DNA of 64,000 nt from Calothrix sp. NIES-2098 (GCA_002368175.1 AP018172.1:2354001-2418000), one strand, 5' to 3'. Shown: positions 1 through 9,190, counted from the stretch's first letter. Notes: generated by a model from the letters alone, not told the origin. Program-made: numbers and translations.

Positions 1-247
1 AGTATTTGCTGGTAGGGTCAAACTGGGTTGGATCGGCAATAGCTGTTTCAATGACACGTGTTAATCCAGCAATACCCGTAAGATTACTATTTGAATGATA
101 GAAAAAGGCTAAGTCTCCTATCTGCATTTGGCGGAGAAAGTTGCGCGCTTGATAATTACGAACACCGTCCCAGATAGTCTGACCTTGCTGTTGTAGGTCA
201 GTAATACTGTAAACTTCTGGTTCTGACTTAATTAGCCAATAATTCAT
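1..247 (-). CDS. EVE-domain protein (partial)
   Basis: Translating the reverse strand from the ATG at 247 gives MNYWLIKSEPEVYSI, followed by TIWDGVRNYQARNFLRQM and GDLAFFYHSN. These are the signature segments of the EVE domain (PUA-like fold, THYN1/YdcG-type, about 150 residues). EVE proteins are thought to bind modified bases in nucleic acids; their cellular role in cyanobacteria is not settled. Only about 82 residues are present and the C-terminus lies outside the window. The start is well supported because the family begins with this exact MxYWLxKSEP segment. The downstream neighbour on the same strand (ppx) starts more than 1.7 kb away, so no operon can be argued. Confidence 0.85.
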   Translation of the reverse strand, partial: MNYWLIKSEPEVYSITDLQQQGQTIWDGVRNYQARNFLRQMQIGDLAFFYHSNSNLTGIAGLTRVIETAIADPTQFDPTSKY

Positions 248-359
248 CAATTTTAGGGTTTTTGCTTTTTCATTACCACCTATACCTTAATTTTGTGCAA
301 AAGTGCGATCGCACAGCAAGAAGCCAGGTAATTACTATAGCTTCTTGCTATAGCGTCAG

Positions 360-1985
360 TTATGAGCTAATGGCCATCGCATAAGGTTCTAAAGAGGTCA
401 CTAATTTTACATTAAATTCTGCCTCAAATACTCCTTTTTTATAATCTAAACTCCACATTTCTAAGTCACAATCATCATCGGGATGAAAGGGAAAAACTCG
501 CAACTTCACTTCTTGATTATTGGAATAGTATTCGCACTGGACTCTGGCAACAGCACCAATTTGTCGCCGATCTAAAGCTACTGCCAATCTTAAAATTGCA
601 CTTAATTGGCTGACTATTTGACGGTGCTGTTTGCTTAGTAAATTGCGGAAATTCTCGTGCTTTTTCTTGGGGGCAGATTTGCGATGATATCTGGCTAAAT
701 TGGCAATGATTTCAATTTCAGTTTCGGTATAACCGAGTAATTCACTATTGCGAATTATATAGTAAGAGTGTTTGTGGTGAGATGAATGGCTGATATGATG
801 ACCGCAATTATGTAATATCGCAGCTGCCCATAGTAGTTGCCGTTCTTCTGTGTCCCAGTAGTGTAATTTGTTTTGCGTTTGGTCAAATAAACTCAGAGCA
901 AATTTGGCTATGCGATCGCAATGTTCTAAGTTAATTTGATACTTGCTAGCTTGTTTAAGGACGCTACGCTGCCGAATTGAACTTTGGAAACGCAGTTTAT
1001 CTTCAATTAAACCGTGGGCTAGCATCCAGTCCACGATTACACCCTCGCGGAGGGCACGTTCGCATATTGTCACTGAATCAACGCCTAAGAGCGTCATAGC
1101 TTCCTGTAATATTACTGCGCCTGCCAGTATAACTTCAGACCGCTTTTCTGGCATACCAGGAATTACACTTCTTTCGATGTTATTCAGTTTCCGCAAGCGA
1201 TTCACCCAATCGCGCAAGTCCTTGAGGCTGAGTTGATAGCCATTGAGTGTAGAAGGAACGTAACCTAATTTTTCTCTAGCATTAATCAACGCCAAGGTTT
1301 CAATCGTACCTGAAGTTCCCACCAACCGGGGCGATTCGCCAAACTTGAGATTTGCCTGCACTTCTTCTACAGAACGTTCTAACATTCCCCGTGCGTAAGC
1401 TTGCAGGTACTGAAACTCAGAGTTACTAATCGGGTCAGTTCTAATTAATTCGCTTGTGAGGCGGACTGCACCAATTTTAGTACTCGTAAGCGTGCGTGGC
1501 TCGTTACTGTCGCCCAAAATTATTTCTGTGGAACCACCGCCAATATCCACGATTGTGTGAGGCTGGTTGTGAAATTCCATCCCCGACAGTACACCCAGGT
1601 AAATGCGTCGCGCTTCCTCTTGTCCAGAAATCAAGTCAACGTTCAAACCCAAGTCAACTGCGATTCTATGGAGAAAATCTTTACCATTGGGCGCTTCGCG
1701 GACGGCGCTAGTTGCTACAGCTACGACTGTTTCAGCGTTAAAAGTTTTGGCAACTTCTTGAAAGCGTCCTAGTGCCGCGATCGCCTTATCGATAATTTCT
1801 GGTTTAAGATAACCCGTAGCCAGATCGCGATCGCCTAGTCTCACAGTTTCTTTTTCTCTAGCAATAATGGTAAATGCTGGTAGGGTGGTGTCAATTTTCA
1901 CCACTACCATGTGCAGAGAATTAGTACCTAGGTCAATGGCAGCAATAATCCGGTGTTGCTTAACTGTTGGCGTAGGAAGGCTCAT
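360..1985 (-). CDS. ppx: exopolyphosphatase, Ppx/GppA family
   Basis: The enzyme hydrolyses inorganic polyphosphate (or pppGpp) processively in the cytoplasm. The N-terminus has the phosphate-binding motif of the ASKHA fold, AAIDLGTNSLHMVVV, followed by ATSAVREAPNG, VDIGGGSTEIILG and LVGTSGTIETLA, which are the family's ATPase-like motifs. The C-terminal part (roughly residue 330 onward) is the HD-like helical domain with HNCGHHISHSSHHKHS. At about 541 residues it has the usual cyanobacterial length. I prefer the ATG at 1985 (MSLPTPTVKQ) because the longer reading from 2012 adds nine residues that do not look conserved. It is divergent from plqA across about 280 bp. Phosphate storage is the likely physiological role. 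Confidence 0.9.
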   Translation of the reverse strand: MSLPTPTVKQHRIIAAIDLGTNSLHMVVVKIDTTLPAFTIIAREKETVRLGDRDLATGYLKPEIIDKAIAALGRFQEVAKTFNAETVVAVATSAVREAPNGKDFLHRIAVDLGLNVDLISGQEEARRIYLGVLSGMEFHNQPHTIVDIGGGSTEIILGDSNEPRTLTSTKIGAVRLTSELIRTDPISNSEFQYLQAYARGMLERSVEEVQANLKFGESPRLVGTSGTIETLALINAREKLGYVPSTLNGYQLSLKDLRDWVNRLRKLNNIERSVIPGMPEKRSEVILAGAVILQEAMTLLGVDSVTICERALREGVIVDWMLAHGLIEDKLRFQSSIRQRSVLKQASKYQINLEHCDRIAKFALSLFDQTQNKLHYWDTEERQLLWAAAILHNCGHHISHSSHHKHSYYIIRNSELLGYTETEIEIIANLARYHRKSAPKKKHENFRNLLSKQHRQIVSQLSAILRLAVALDRRQIGAVARVQCEYYSNNQEVKLRVFPFHPDDDCDLEMWSLDYKKGVFEAEFNVKLVTSLEPYAMAISS

Positions 1986-2262
1986 GCAGTTAGCTGAAAC
2001 TAAACTCAGCATCTAGTTTTCTCTCTGTTAAAGAAGGATAGTAAAAACTAATATGTCGGGGTGATTGCGGTTGAGTAGTGGGTGACTCTACCTGATTTCA
2101 GAAGATTTACTCTGCTGCTCACAACTAAATTGCTCGTTTAGATGTATCTAAAGATGCCAGTTTAGGTTGTGTTTTTACAAATAGCAAATAAAGATATTCT
2201 ATAGATGTAAAGATGTGTGAATGCATCTAGCTAAAGTAATTACTTGATTCTGCTTCACTTCT

Positions 2263-3144
2263 ATGCTAAACACGCCAGAAACCAATTCCGAACCGATGTG
2301 GCTTGTGATTTTTCGGCTTTTGCGGTGGCATAAACCAGAAGGACGATTAATTTTGATGATTCCTGCCCTTTGGGCTTTGTTTTTGGCAGCCGCAGGTAAA
2401 CCGCCTTTGCCTTTAGTTGGCGCGATTGTATTGGGTACTCTCGCCACAAGTGCGGCTGGTTGCGTGGTCAACGATCTGTGGGATCGAGATATCGACCCTG
2501 AAGTGGAAAGAACGCGCGATCGCCCTTTAGCTGCTCGTACACTATCAATTAAAGTCGGGATTGCTGTAGGCATAGTAGCGCTGTTTTGTGCCGCAATTCT
2601 GGCGTTTTATCTTAATCCTTTAACTTTTTGGTTGTCTGCGGCAGCAGTGCCCGTAATTTTACTGTATCCAGGGGCAAAGCGAGTTTTTCCCATACCGCAA
2701 TTAGTATTGTCAATTGCTTGGGGTTTTGCTGTATTGATTAGCTGGAGTGCAGTAACTCAAAATATCTCCCAACCTACTTGGTTACTTTGGGGCGCAACTG
2801 TATTGTGGACATTAGGATTTGATACTGTTTACGCTATGAGCGATCGCGAGGACGATCAACGCATTGGGATTAATTCTAGCGCTCTCTTCTTTGGGAATTA
2901 CGCTCCTTTAGCAATTGGGATTTTCTTTGCTGGCACAATTGCCTTACTTGCTTGCTTAGGTATTTCCATCCACCTTCACATTGCCTTTTGGATTAGCCTA
3001 GTAATTGCCGCAATTGGTTGGATTTGGCAGTCACTACAGTTAAGCAAGCCAAATTTACCCAATCCTGCTTATGCTGAGATGTTCCGGCAAAATGTTTGGA
3101 TTGGTTTTATCTTACTGGCTGGGATGATTGCTGGTTCTTTGTAA
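2263..3144 (+). CDS. plqA: 4-hydroxybenzoate polyprenyltransferase (UbiA family), plastoquinone pathway
   Basis: This is a membrane prenyltransferase that attaches the solanesyl tail to 4-hydroxybenzoate in cyanobacterial plastoquinone synthesis. The first aspartate-rich motif, NDLWDRDID, and the second, SDREDDQRIG, are intact; these bind Mg2+ and prenyl diphosphate. HKPEGR near the N-terminus is characteristic of the 4-hydroxybenzoate branch. About eight hydrophobic segments are visible, and the 293-residue length is normal for the family. It is monocistronic as far as can be seen, divergent from ppx and followed by an unrelated exported protein. The assignment to UbiA is firm. The specific substrate comes from family knowledge (Synechocystis slr0926 type) rather than from any single residue. 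Confidence 0.88.
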   Translation: MLNTPETNSEPMWLVIFRLLRWHKPEGRLILMIPALWALFLAAAGKPPLPLVGAIVLGTLATSAAGCVVNDLWDRDIDPEVERTRDRPLAARTLSIKVGIAVGIVALFCAAILAFYLNPLTFWLSAAAVPVILLYPGAKRVFPIPQLVLSIAWGFAVLISWSAVTQNISQPTWLLWGATVLWTLGFDTVYAMSDREDDQRIGINSSALFFGNYAPLAIGIFFAGTIALLACLGISIHLHIAFWISLVIAAIGWIWQSLQLSKPNLPNPAYAEMFRQNVWIGFILLAGMIAGSL

Positions 3145-3367
3145 ATGTCTTGGACGATAGTTAAGGGTGGGATTTCCTCGCCCCTACGAAAGGGTATGTA
3201 CAACTTACGTATTAGTATTAACTCCTTCAAGATAACTTTATAAAAAAACTGTATTTCCCCTGTGTACACAAAGTTTTTATCAATATTTCATGAGTGATAT
3301 CCGAAATAGTACGAATTTAGTTTAGTAGTTGGATATATAACTCTAAACTTTAAGACGTATTCAACTC

Positions 3368-3946
3368 ATGAAGCGATCGCATCTCGTCAAAATCGCCATG
3401 ATAATTTTATTTTCCCTTGGCAGTCTTGGTGTTGTCGGGGGAAGTTTTTTTCTCAGAAAAGCTTTTAGTAGCTCATCGGAACCTGAGATAGTAAATGATA
3501 CATCTCGTTATGCTGAGATACGCAATAAATTAATAAATAATGACTACCAAGTAAAACATTTCCCAATTACAATTCCTGCGGATGCAAAGGATGTAAAAGT
3601 TGCTTATTTACCAGGGTTTGCGCAAGGTAGTAGTTTTTTTCAAGTCAGATTAAAAGAGTCACCAGAAAAGATAAAAAAATTACTAGCACAATATAAAAGT
3701 GTTGCCAAACATGAGTATAGAGGTGGTAATACAAATGACCACGCTAACTTACCTAATGGAGTGCCTACAACATTTTTTTATACTAGCGACACATCCGAAG
3801 AATCGTTTCCGCCAAGCTACGAAATATTAGTTTTAAATGCGCAAGATAGAGGTAGTCCTGGCTTTAAATGGAATCATGGTGATAGCTATGGGGTTGCAAT
3901 TGATAGTTCAGCCTCAGAAATTGTTTATTGGAATGAACAGTGGTAG
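3368..3946 (+). CDS. membrane-anchored hypothetical protein
   Basis: I do not recognise a family. The 192-residue product has one N-terminal hydrophobic segment (IAMIILFSLGSLGVVGG, residues about 9-26), so it is probably a signal anchor with the remainder in the periplasm or thylakoid lumen. The soluble part has no cysteine pair or obvious catalytic motif. It is rich in Ser, Tyr and charged residues and ends in an aromatic WNEQW. It stands alone: plqA ends more than 200 bp upstream, and downstream lies a REP-like repeat block. The reading frame is long and the composition is normal for this genome, so I regard it as a real gene. Confidence 0.6.
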   Translation: MKRSHLVKIAMIILFSLGSLGVVGGSFFLRKAFSSSSEPEIVNDTSRYAEIRNKLINNDYQVKHFPITIPADAKDVKVAYLPGFAQGSSFFQVRLKESPEKIKKLLAQYKSVAKHEYRGGNTNDHANLPNGVPTTFFYTSDTSEESFPPSYEILVLNAQDRGSPGFKWNHGDSYGVAIDSSASEIVYWNEQW

Positions 3947-3954
3947 GGGATGAG

Positions 3955-4143
3955 GAGACAAGGGAGTGTGGGAAGTGTGGGGGGACAAGGGGGACAAGGT
4001 GAGACCAGCGCTGCGGGAGGGTTTCCCTCCGCAGGCGACTGGCGTTAGCGCAGCGTAAAGCCTTCGGCATAGCTTCGCTTAGAGCGACGAAGGAGCGTCA
4101 CCCGAAGGGAGGAAATAACTAATGACCAATGACAAATGACTAT
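3955..4143. repeat. REP-like hairpin block plus 'aatgac' repeats
   Basis: The stretch holds G-rich direct repeats (gtgtggg / gggacaag), then a near-perfect hairpin: ctgcgggaggg at 4011-4021 pairs with ccctccgcag at 4025-4034 with one bulged base. GC-rich repeat sequence of the kind scattered through Nostoc-type genomes follows, and it ends in 'aatgaccaatgacaaatgac' just before the next gene. It looks like non-coding interspersed repeat. The last part creates a spurious in-frame ATG upstream of the true start of the SLOG gene. Confidence 0.7.
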
Positions 4144-4650
4144 ATGAGAACAACTATTGTTGGAGTGATGGGGCCGGGAGAAAAGGCGACAGCAAGTGAT
4201 TTGCAAAATGCCTATGAATTAGGTCTTCTTATTGCCCAGCAAGGATGGATTTTACTCACTGGCGGTAGAAATGCGGGAGTGATGGATGCTGCAAATAAGG
4301 GTGCTAAATTTGCTAATGGTTTAACGCTGGGTATTCTCCCAAAAAATCAGCAAGATAGTATTTCTCATGATGTGGATATTGCCGTTTTTACAGATATGGG
4401 AAATGCTCGAAATAATATTAATGTTCTCTCTAGCGATGTGGTAATTGCTTGTGGGATGGGTGCGGGAACTGCTTCAGAAATCGCTTTGGCTTTGAAAGGA
4501 AATAAGGCAGTGATTTTACTGAACGACGATGCAGAAAGCAAAGTGTTCTTTAAAAAGCTGTCACCAGAGAATGTTTATATTGTGGAGAGTGCGGTAGATG
4601 CGATCGCATCTGCCAAGCTAATTTTAAACAAGACTGCCAAATCAGGATAG
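4144..4650 (+). CDS. SLOG/TIGR00725-type Rossmann-fold protein (LOG-like)
   Basis: About 168 residues form a Rossmann-like fold with TIVGVMGPGEKA near the N-terminus, LLTGGRNAGVMDAANKGA in the first third, and GMGAGTASEIALALKG. These are the SLOG/lysine-decarboxylase-like signature positions (GG...GxM...A and GxGTxxE-like). Relatives include nucleotide-ligand sensors and cytokinin riboside phosphoribohydrolases; a nucleotide-derived ligand is likely but the reaction is not defined. I start at 4144 (MRTTIVGVMG) because the ATG at 4129 lies inside the upstream aatgac repeat and would add only MTNDY. No operon partner is evident. Confidence 0.75.
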   Translation: MRTTIVGVMGPGEKATASDLQNAYELGLLIAQQGWILLTGGRNAGVMDAANKGAKFANGLTLGILPKNQQDSISHDVDIAVFTDMGNARNNINVLSSDVVIACGMGAGTASEIALALKGNKAVILLNDDAESKVFFKKLSPENVYIVESAVDAIASAKLILNKTAKSG

Positions 4651-4829
4651 ATTTCCTTTGCGTGGCTTTATTATGAAGCTTTATTACGAAAATTCACACT
4701 TCTTAATTCATCTGCCGACTAGCGATGGGTTGCCGCATAAGGTTTTACCGTAACCTGATAAAGAGAGTACTTGCGGTTATTTAGGCAATAGCTACTCTAC
4801 AACAAGTTGAGACAGGCAGGTTACAATTC

Positions 4830-5414
4830 ATGGCTTATTCCTGGTTTAAAGCGTTTCATATTATTGGCTTCGTAGTCTGGTTTGCTGGTTTGTTCTACCT
4901 AGTACGTCTATTTATCTATCACGTTGAAGCAAACCAAGAACCAGAACCAGCACGCACGATACTGAAAAATCAGTATCAAATTATGGAAAAACGCCTCTAC
5001 AATATCATCACAACTCCAGGAATGTTGGTGACTGTAGCAATGGCAATCGGTCTACTAACTACGGAACCGGATGTCTTGAAAGAGGGTTGGCTGCATATCA
5101 AACTGGTGTTTGTGGCTTTATTAATTGGTTATCATCATTACTGCTCCCGACTCATGAAAAAATTAGCAGTAGATGAATGCCGTTGGAATAGTCAGCAGTT
5201 ACGGGCTTTAAATGAAGGACCTACAGTTATGCTGATGGTGATTGTTCTGCTTGCTGTATTCAAGAACAATCTGCCTACAGATATCACGGTCTGGGTAGTT
5301 TTTGCGTCAATTATCTTAATGGCGGTAACAATTCAGCTTTACGCTAAAAAACGCAAGCGCGATAAAGAAAAGCTGACAGCACAATTAGGACAAGTTGCAC
5401 AAGAACAAGGTTAA
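4830..5414 (+). CDS. hemJ: protoporphyrinogen IX oxidase HemJ
   Basis: HemJ is the membrane protoporphyrinogen IX oxidase of most cyanobacteria, the penultimate step to protoporphyrin for heme and chlorophyll. The 194-residue protein shows the family hallmarks: the N-terminal FKAFHIIGFVVWFAGLFYLVRL helix with the conserved His, EKRLYNIITTPGM, WLHIKLVFVALLIGYHH and RALNEGP. Four hydrophobic segments are visible, and the C-terminus is Lys-rich and cytosolic-looking. The start at 4830 matches the family N-terminus (MAYSWFKAFHI). A hairpin separates it from the convergent site-2 protease gene. Confidence 0.92.
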   Translation: MAYSWFKAFHIIGFVVWFAGLFYLVRLFIYHVEANQEPEPARTILKNQYQIMEKRLYNIITTPGMLVTVAMAIGLLTTEPDVLKEGWLHIKLVFVALLIGYHHYCSRLMKKLAVDECRWNSQQLRALNEGPTVMLMVIVLLAVFKNNLPTDITVWVVFASIILMAVTIQLYAKKRKRDKEKLTAQLGQVAQEQG

Positions 5415-5420
5415 TCTCAT

Positions 5421-5449
5421 AAAAAACTCCCTCAGAATTTCTGAGGGAG
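5421..5449 (-). terminator. intrinsic terminator of the site-2 protease gene
   Basis: Stem ctccctcag (5427-5435) pairs perfectly with ctgagggag (5441-5449) around a 5-nt loop. Read on the minus strand the stem is followed by a run of T (5421-5426), so it fits the gene ending at 5480 best. It may also block read-through from hemJ. Confidence 0.8.
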
Positions 5450-5479
5450 GTTGGAGAAGGAGTATTGTAAAGTTGCAAC

Positions 5480-6613
5480 CTATGCAGGGTTAAATTCAGA
5501 TTTGCGTTGCAGTAGTTGAATAATTGCAGCTTTCTCTAAAATTCCCACTAGCACACCGTTGTCGCGAATTACAGTCAGTGCAGATAACTGTTGTTGTTCG
5601 AGTAGCTGAACTACTTCTACTAACGGCTTGTCTGATTGAACTGTGGTAGATTCTGTAATGGGTCGCATTACTTGTTTAACTTGAGTTTCCGACCACTCGG
5701 TTGTAGGGATGGTTCGTAAATCGCTAGCAGCGATCGCACCTACTAATTGTCCCTCATCATCGGTCACTAAGAAGCGATGCCATTGTTCGCCACTTAATAT
5801 GCGTTCGTCAGCAAACTCTCTGAGAGTTAGGTTAGCAGATACAATCGGGCTATTAGGAGTGACAACATCCTCTGCTGTTAAACCTGTAAGTTTTTCTTGC
5901 ACTCTGGCAAATTGCGCCGCATTCCCTGCATTTCGTAGCAAGAAGAAACCGATTAACAAGTTCCAGAAGTTAGCAAGGCTGCCAAATAAAACTAGCGGAA
6001 TTACACCAGAGGCGATCGCAACCCAACCAAATATCTGTCCAACTCGGCTGGCAAATGTTACGCCTTTATAAGGATTACCTGTAATTTTCCAAACTAAGGC
6101 TTTCAGTATATTTCCGCCATCCAAAGGCAAGCCAGGAATTAAGTTAAACAGTGCTAGCGCTAGGTTAACAGCAGCCACAACACCCAGAATTGCAGCTAGC
6201 GGGCCTGTGGCAGCAGTAGCATAACCAACGCCTGTCACCGCAGCACATAGCAATAGACTAACTAACGGCCCCGCGATCGCTACCCAAAACGCTTCACCTG
6301 GGGTTTTCGATTCTTTTTCTAAGCTGGCTAAACCGCCAAAGATAAATAGTGTAATTGATTTAACATCAATTCCTTGACGAAGAGCAACAAAGCTATGTCC
6401 TAATTCGTGGGCGACGACAGAGGCAAATAACAACAGCGCTGTCATCAATCCTAATATCAAAGCTAATCCCCCAGATAACTGAGGAAATTGCCCCATCAGT
6501 CCGCTGCTATAAGTCCAAGTTACCAACCCAAGCACTAAAAACCACGACGGATGGATGTAGAAGGGAATCCCAAAGAGATTACCAACGCGTATTGTGCCAT
6601 TCATGTCGTTCAC
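5480..6613 (-). CDS. site-2 protease family zinc metalloprotease with CBS domains
   Basis: This is an intramembrane metalloprotease (peptidase M50, SpoIVFB-like class). The zinc motif HELGH is at residues 69-73 within a hydrophobic segment, and the second motif NLIPGLPLDGG (Asp 165) supplies the third ligand. Five to six transmembrane segments fill residues 15-230. The C-terminal 140 residues hold a pair of CBS-type sequences (IVSANLTLREFADERI ... GQLVGAIAASDLR; VKQVMRPI ... GVLVGILEKAAIIQLL), which usually bind adenine nucleotides and gate the enzyme. The length of 377 residues is typical. The start may be M1 or M4. In cyanobacteria this class is often linked to stress-regulated membrane proteolysis, but the substrate here is unknown. 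Confidence 0.88.
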   Translation of the reverse strand: MNDMNGTIRVGNLFGIPFYIHPSWFLVLGLVTWTYSSGLMGQFPQLSGGLALILGLMTALLLFASVVAHELGHSFVALRQGIDVKSITLFIFGGLASLEKESKTPGEAFWVAIAGPLVSLLLCAAVTGVGYATAATGPLAAILGVVAAVNLALALFNLIPGLPLDGGNILKALVWKITGNPYKGVTFASRVGQIFGWVAIASGVIPLVLFGSLANFWNLLIGFFLLRNAGNAAQFARVQEKLTGLTAEDVVTPNSPIVSANLTLREFADERILSGEQWHRFLVTDDEGQLVGAIAASDLRTIPTTEWSETQVKQVMRPITESTTVQSDKPLVEVVQLLEQQQLSALTVIRDNGVLVGILEKAAIIQLLQRKSEFNPA

Positions 6614-6725
6614 CTTTGATTTCTGCTTCTAGAGGTTTACTTTCCTCTTGATGTCTTTAGTGTAACGAAATGTAAACGAACATTAATCTTTCAATTGGTA
6701 GGGGTGTCCGTCAGTTTAGGTGCGG

Positions 6726-7649
6726 TTATTTGGAAGTAGATGTTTTGACATCTGCTGGCAAAGCGTAAAATCCCAAGTGATTGCCAACTGGACGTTCCCG
6801 CATCGGTAGTCGGGTATGAATAGGAGCATTTAATACCTTGGCGCTATTAGTTTCTCCCTTGACTAATGTAACGGAACCGCCACCATCCATATTAATTGCA
6901 GCATCAGCACCTAAATTGATAGCAGTCATTGCCAACTCAAGCAAAGTTAGTCCTTCACTGTAGAAAGGTTGTTTACCATCTACAGCAATCAGCCAAAGTT
7001 TTGTACCCTCTCGGTTAATCGCTACTGCTAAACGTGGGTACGGTTTATTTTCGCGAATCTGAGAAGTAACAACCTTACCGTTAGCAACTAGCATTTCTTT
7101 CCCTGCAACACCTTGAACGGTATCTGCGGGACATTTACCACTCGCTAAGATTTGGGCAAGATTATTTGGGGAAAAGCACACTACCGCCCGATCTGATTCG
7201 GGTTGAGAATAACGAGATCCATTAGAGATTGCTTCCCCTAAAGGATAGGAAGGATCGCCGCTATGGGGATAGTAATCCCAAGGACTTTTTTCATAATAAT
7301 GATGGAAGTAGCTAGCATTAACAGCTAATTGCAGCTTAAATTTGCCCAGAAATTCTGAAGTGGTGCTGGCGCTAGTTTTCCTACCTTTACCTAATGGGAA
7401 ACCGGGAGTTACTAAAGGTTTGACTCCTGGTGCTGTCAAGTCAACGGTGACAATATGCATTGTCACCGGACGGGGTTGAGAAATAGCACGACTTTGATAA
7501 ACAATGCCTTTAAATAATACTTGCTGCCGATCAGTGCGAGATGGACGTAACAAACACAACCATCCGTAGAAAATTGCGGGAGATAACAGCAGAGTTACAA
7601 AAGCTGCGATCGCAAATCGTCGGAGATAAACTTGGTAACGATGATGCAT
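6726..7649 (-). CDS. phosphodiester glycosidase family protein (NAGPA-like)
   Basis: The 307-residue protein starts with a charged stretch and one transmembrane segment (FAIAAFVTLLLSPAIFYGWL), so it is exported or anchored. The body carries the PF09992 hallmarks: LAVNASYFHHY, PRLAVAINREGTKLWLIAVDG, LELAMTAINLGADAAINMDGGGSVTLV and RPVGNHLGFYAL. Family members include mammalian GlcNAc-1-phosphodiester alpha-N-acetylglucosaminidase; bacterial ones are thought to act on sugar phosphodiesters of envelope polymers. It is transcribed alone, and the region upstream holds the attC-like half-site of the neighbouring gene. The family call is firm; the substrate is unknown. Confidence 0.82.
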   Translation of the reverse strand: MHHRYQVYLRRFAIAAFVTLLLSPAIFYGWLCLLRPSRTDRQQVLFKGIVYQSRAISQPRPVTMHIVTVDLTAPGVKPLVTPGFPLGKGRKTSASTTSEFLGKFKLQLAVNASYFHHYYEKSPWDYYPHSGDPSYPLGEAISNGSRYSQPESDRAVVCFSPNNLAQILASGKCPADTVQGVAGKEMLVANGKVVTSQIRENKPYPRLAVAINREGTKLWLIAVDGKQPFYSEGLTLLELAMTAINLGADAAINMDGGGSVTLVKGETNSAKVLNAPIHTRLPMRERPVGNHLGFYALPADVKTSTSK

Positions 7650-7936
7650 AACCTTTTAGAGAAGAGTCTTTTTAGTGTTCTTGCACCCCTAATGCCAAGT
7701 AGCCGCCTATGTAATTATGACAAATCCCCAAACACATATGAGCTTTGGAGATGCGATCGCCAGCAGTAGATAGTAACAATGCTCGCAAAAGCACAAAAGT
7801 AAGAAAATGAGCGTCTTTAATTTCTTACTTTAGTTGCCACATCTGAGCCGTATCAACAGTTTTGAGAGCCAGTGCTGTGCATCTCTATTGTGCGGTCGTG
7901 CCTACTGGGGGGACAACCGAGAACATGGAAATTGGG

Positions 7937-7963
7937 ACGCGTTGTCAAGTGCGTTTGTTAGCT
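7937..7963 (-). other. attC-like half-site (integron recombination site relic)
   Basis: Nine bases after the stop of the nucleotidyltransferase gene (minus-strand reading) lies AGCTAACAAACGC, then a 6-nt spacer with TTGACAACGCG. In orientation and spacing this resembles the 5' half of a Vibrio-type attC site (RYYYAAC box followed by a CAACGCG box), with one mismatch to the core consensus. I could not find the complementary 3' half in the following 300 bp (7650-7936), so it is at best a truncated site. Apart from this, 7650-7971 shows nothing recognisable. Confidence 0.4.
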
Positions 7964-7971
7964 GGAATTAC

Positions 7972-8844
7972 TCACTGATCTAATTCGTCCAGTCTCCACG
8001 GCTGCCGTCTTTCCCCTAATCTCCGTCTTGCTTCTTTAGTATCTACTCTTTGCATGTGAATCTCCACAAGCTCTACGGTTTCTCGAACCAATGCTTCAAG
8101 TTCATTAACAGCTACAGAGGCTTGGTGACGAAACAAAGCTTCCAGACGTGAGGCAAGATTTTCAGGGGCAATCTCCATTTGCTCAATAAATCTGCTCATT
8201 CGCTTGAATTGAAATGTTGAGTAATACAAGTGGTTCAATCCAGACAACACACCGAGAAGGTTTTGGGCTGATTCAACTAGGATTTGGTAGTACCAGAGCG
8301 TTGTATCCCTTTTGGTAAGCTTGGATTGTATTCCCCAAATTGGGAAAAATTTGAGATAATGCTCAACCATCTTTTGCGCGAGTCCATCTGGATAATTCGC
8401 AACTTTGGCTTTCCACTGGTCAATCAGCGTTTCGCCGTACAACGGGATTCCCACTAGTGTTCCTGACATCCCTTTCATGACCGGAGATTGAACATCAAAT
8501 TCCTCCAAGACGGCTGAAATTTCTTTTTCCCATTGTGCGATCGTCGCATGAGCAAACTGACATTCAACCCCGTTGAAAAAGAAAGTCTCACCAAACGCAC
8601 CTTCAGATCGATCACCCAAAATCTCGATCAACTCTGAACCTTGATTTTGCTGACGCGCAAGATGCAACTCTTCAAATGAAGGCAATTCATCATAATAAAG
8701 CATCACATCGCAATCTGAGTATTCATCGCACAGGCCTTCTGCCACCGAGCCTGTAATCATTACAGCTTTCGTTTTCGGGTTGGCGATATACGCTTTGACG
8801 TTGCGTTCTACTAATTTCAACAAGTATTGAGTTCTATCAGTCAT
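7972..8844 (-). CDS. nucleotidyltransferase-domain protein (minimal NTase fold)
   Basis: Residues about 29-50 form the polymerase-beta-like nucleotidyltransferase motif: ITGSVAEGLCDEYSDCDVML, that is GS...SDxD with the two metal-binding acidic residues. The remaining ~220 residues are mostly helical, as in DUF4037-type and aminoglycoside-nucleotidyltransferase-like proteins. A transferase of NMP to an unknown acceptor is the best inference; no substrate can be named. The codon use looks more GC-rich than in its neighbours (many CTC, GTC, CTG) and an attC-like half-site follows the stop, which together suggest arrival as a gene cassette. The start at 8844 (MTDRTQYLL) is natural. Confidence 0.75.
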   Translation of the reverse strand: MTDRTQYLLKLVERNVKAYIANPKTKAVMITGSVAEGLCDEYSDCDVMLYYDELPSFEELHLARQQNQGSELIEILGDRSEGAFGETFFFNGVECQFAHATIAQWEKEISAVLEEFDVQSPVMKGMSGTLVGIPLYGETLIDQWKAKVANYPDGLAQKMVEHYLKFFPIWGIQSKLTKRDTTLWYYQILVESAQNLLGVLSGLNHLYYSTFQFKRMSRFIEQMEIAPENLASRLEALFRHQASVAVNELEALVRETVELVEIHMQRVDTKEARRRLGERRQPWRLDELDQ

Positions 8845-9124
8845 GGATTGTTGTGACTGGGATAAAGTTACAAAACTGATTTATATAAATTTACTAAGAT
8901 AGCTAATACCGCACAAGGAAGTTGAACAGCATTGCTTCACCAAAAGCCTACCAATAAGAAACTTTATGGGTGTTTACACACGGGCTTACTTACTTTTTTC
9001 CTAGAATGAATAAGTCAACTCGGTAAACTCTGTGATTTCTTACCAGGGAGGAAATCTGCACTGGGGGAGATTTTTCTAGAAATTCCTACCTACGGCACTA
9101 TCTAGATTTGTTAGTGTAGGGATA

Positions 9125-9190
9125 ATGAAAATAGTGCTGATGATGCTGGCTTTGTTGGGCAACTTCTACCGAGCAGTAAATAGTTATTAA
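9125..9190 (+). CDS. possible 21-residue hydrophobic peptide
   Basis: In the otherwise empty interval 8845-9213 there is an ATG at 9125 preceded by 'tgtaggga' and encoding MKIVLMMLALLGNFYRAVNSY. It ends 24 bp before the 2TM gene on the same strand. It could be a leader or small membrane peptide, or chance. Nothing else is recognised in this interval. Confidence 0.2.
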   Translation: MKIVLMMLALLGNFYRAVNSY

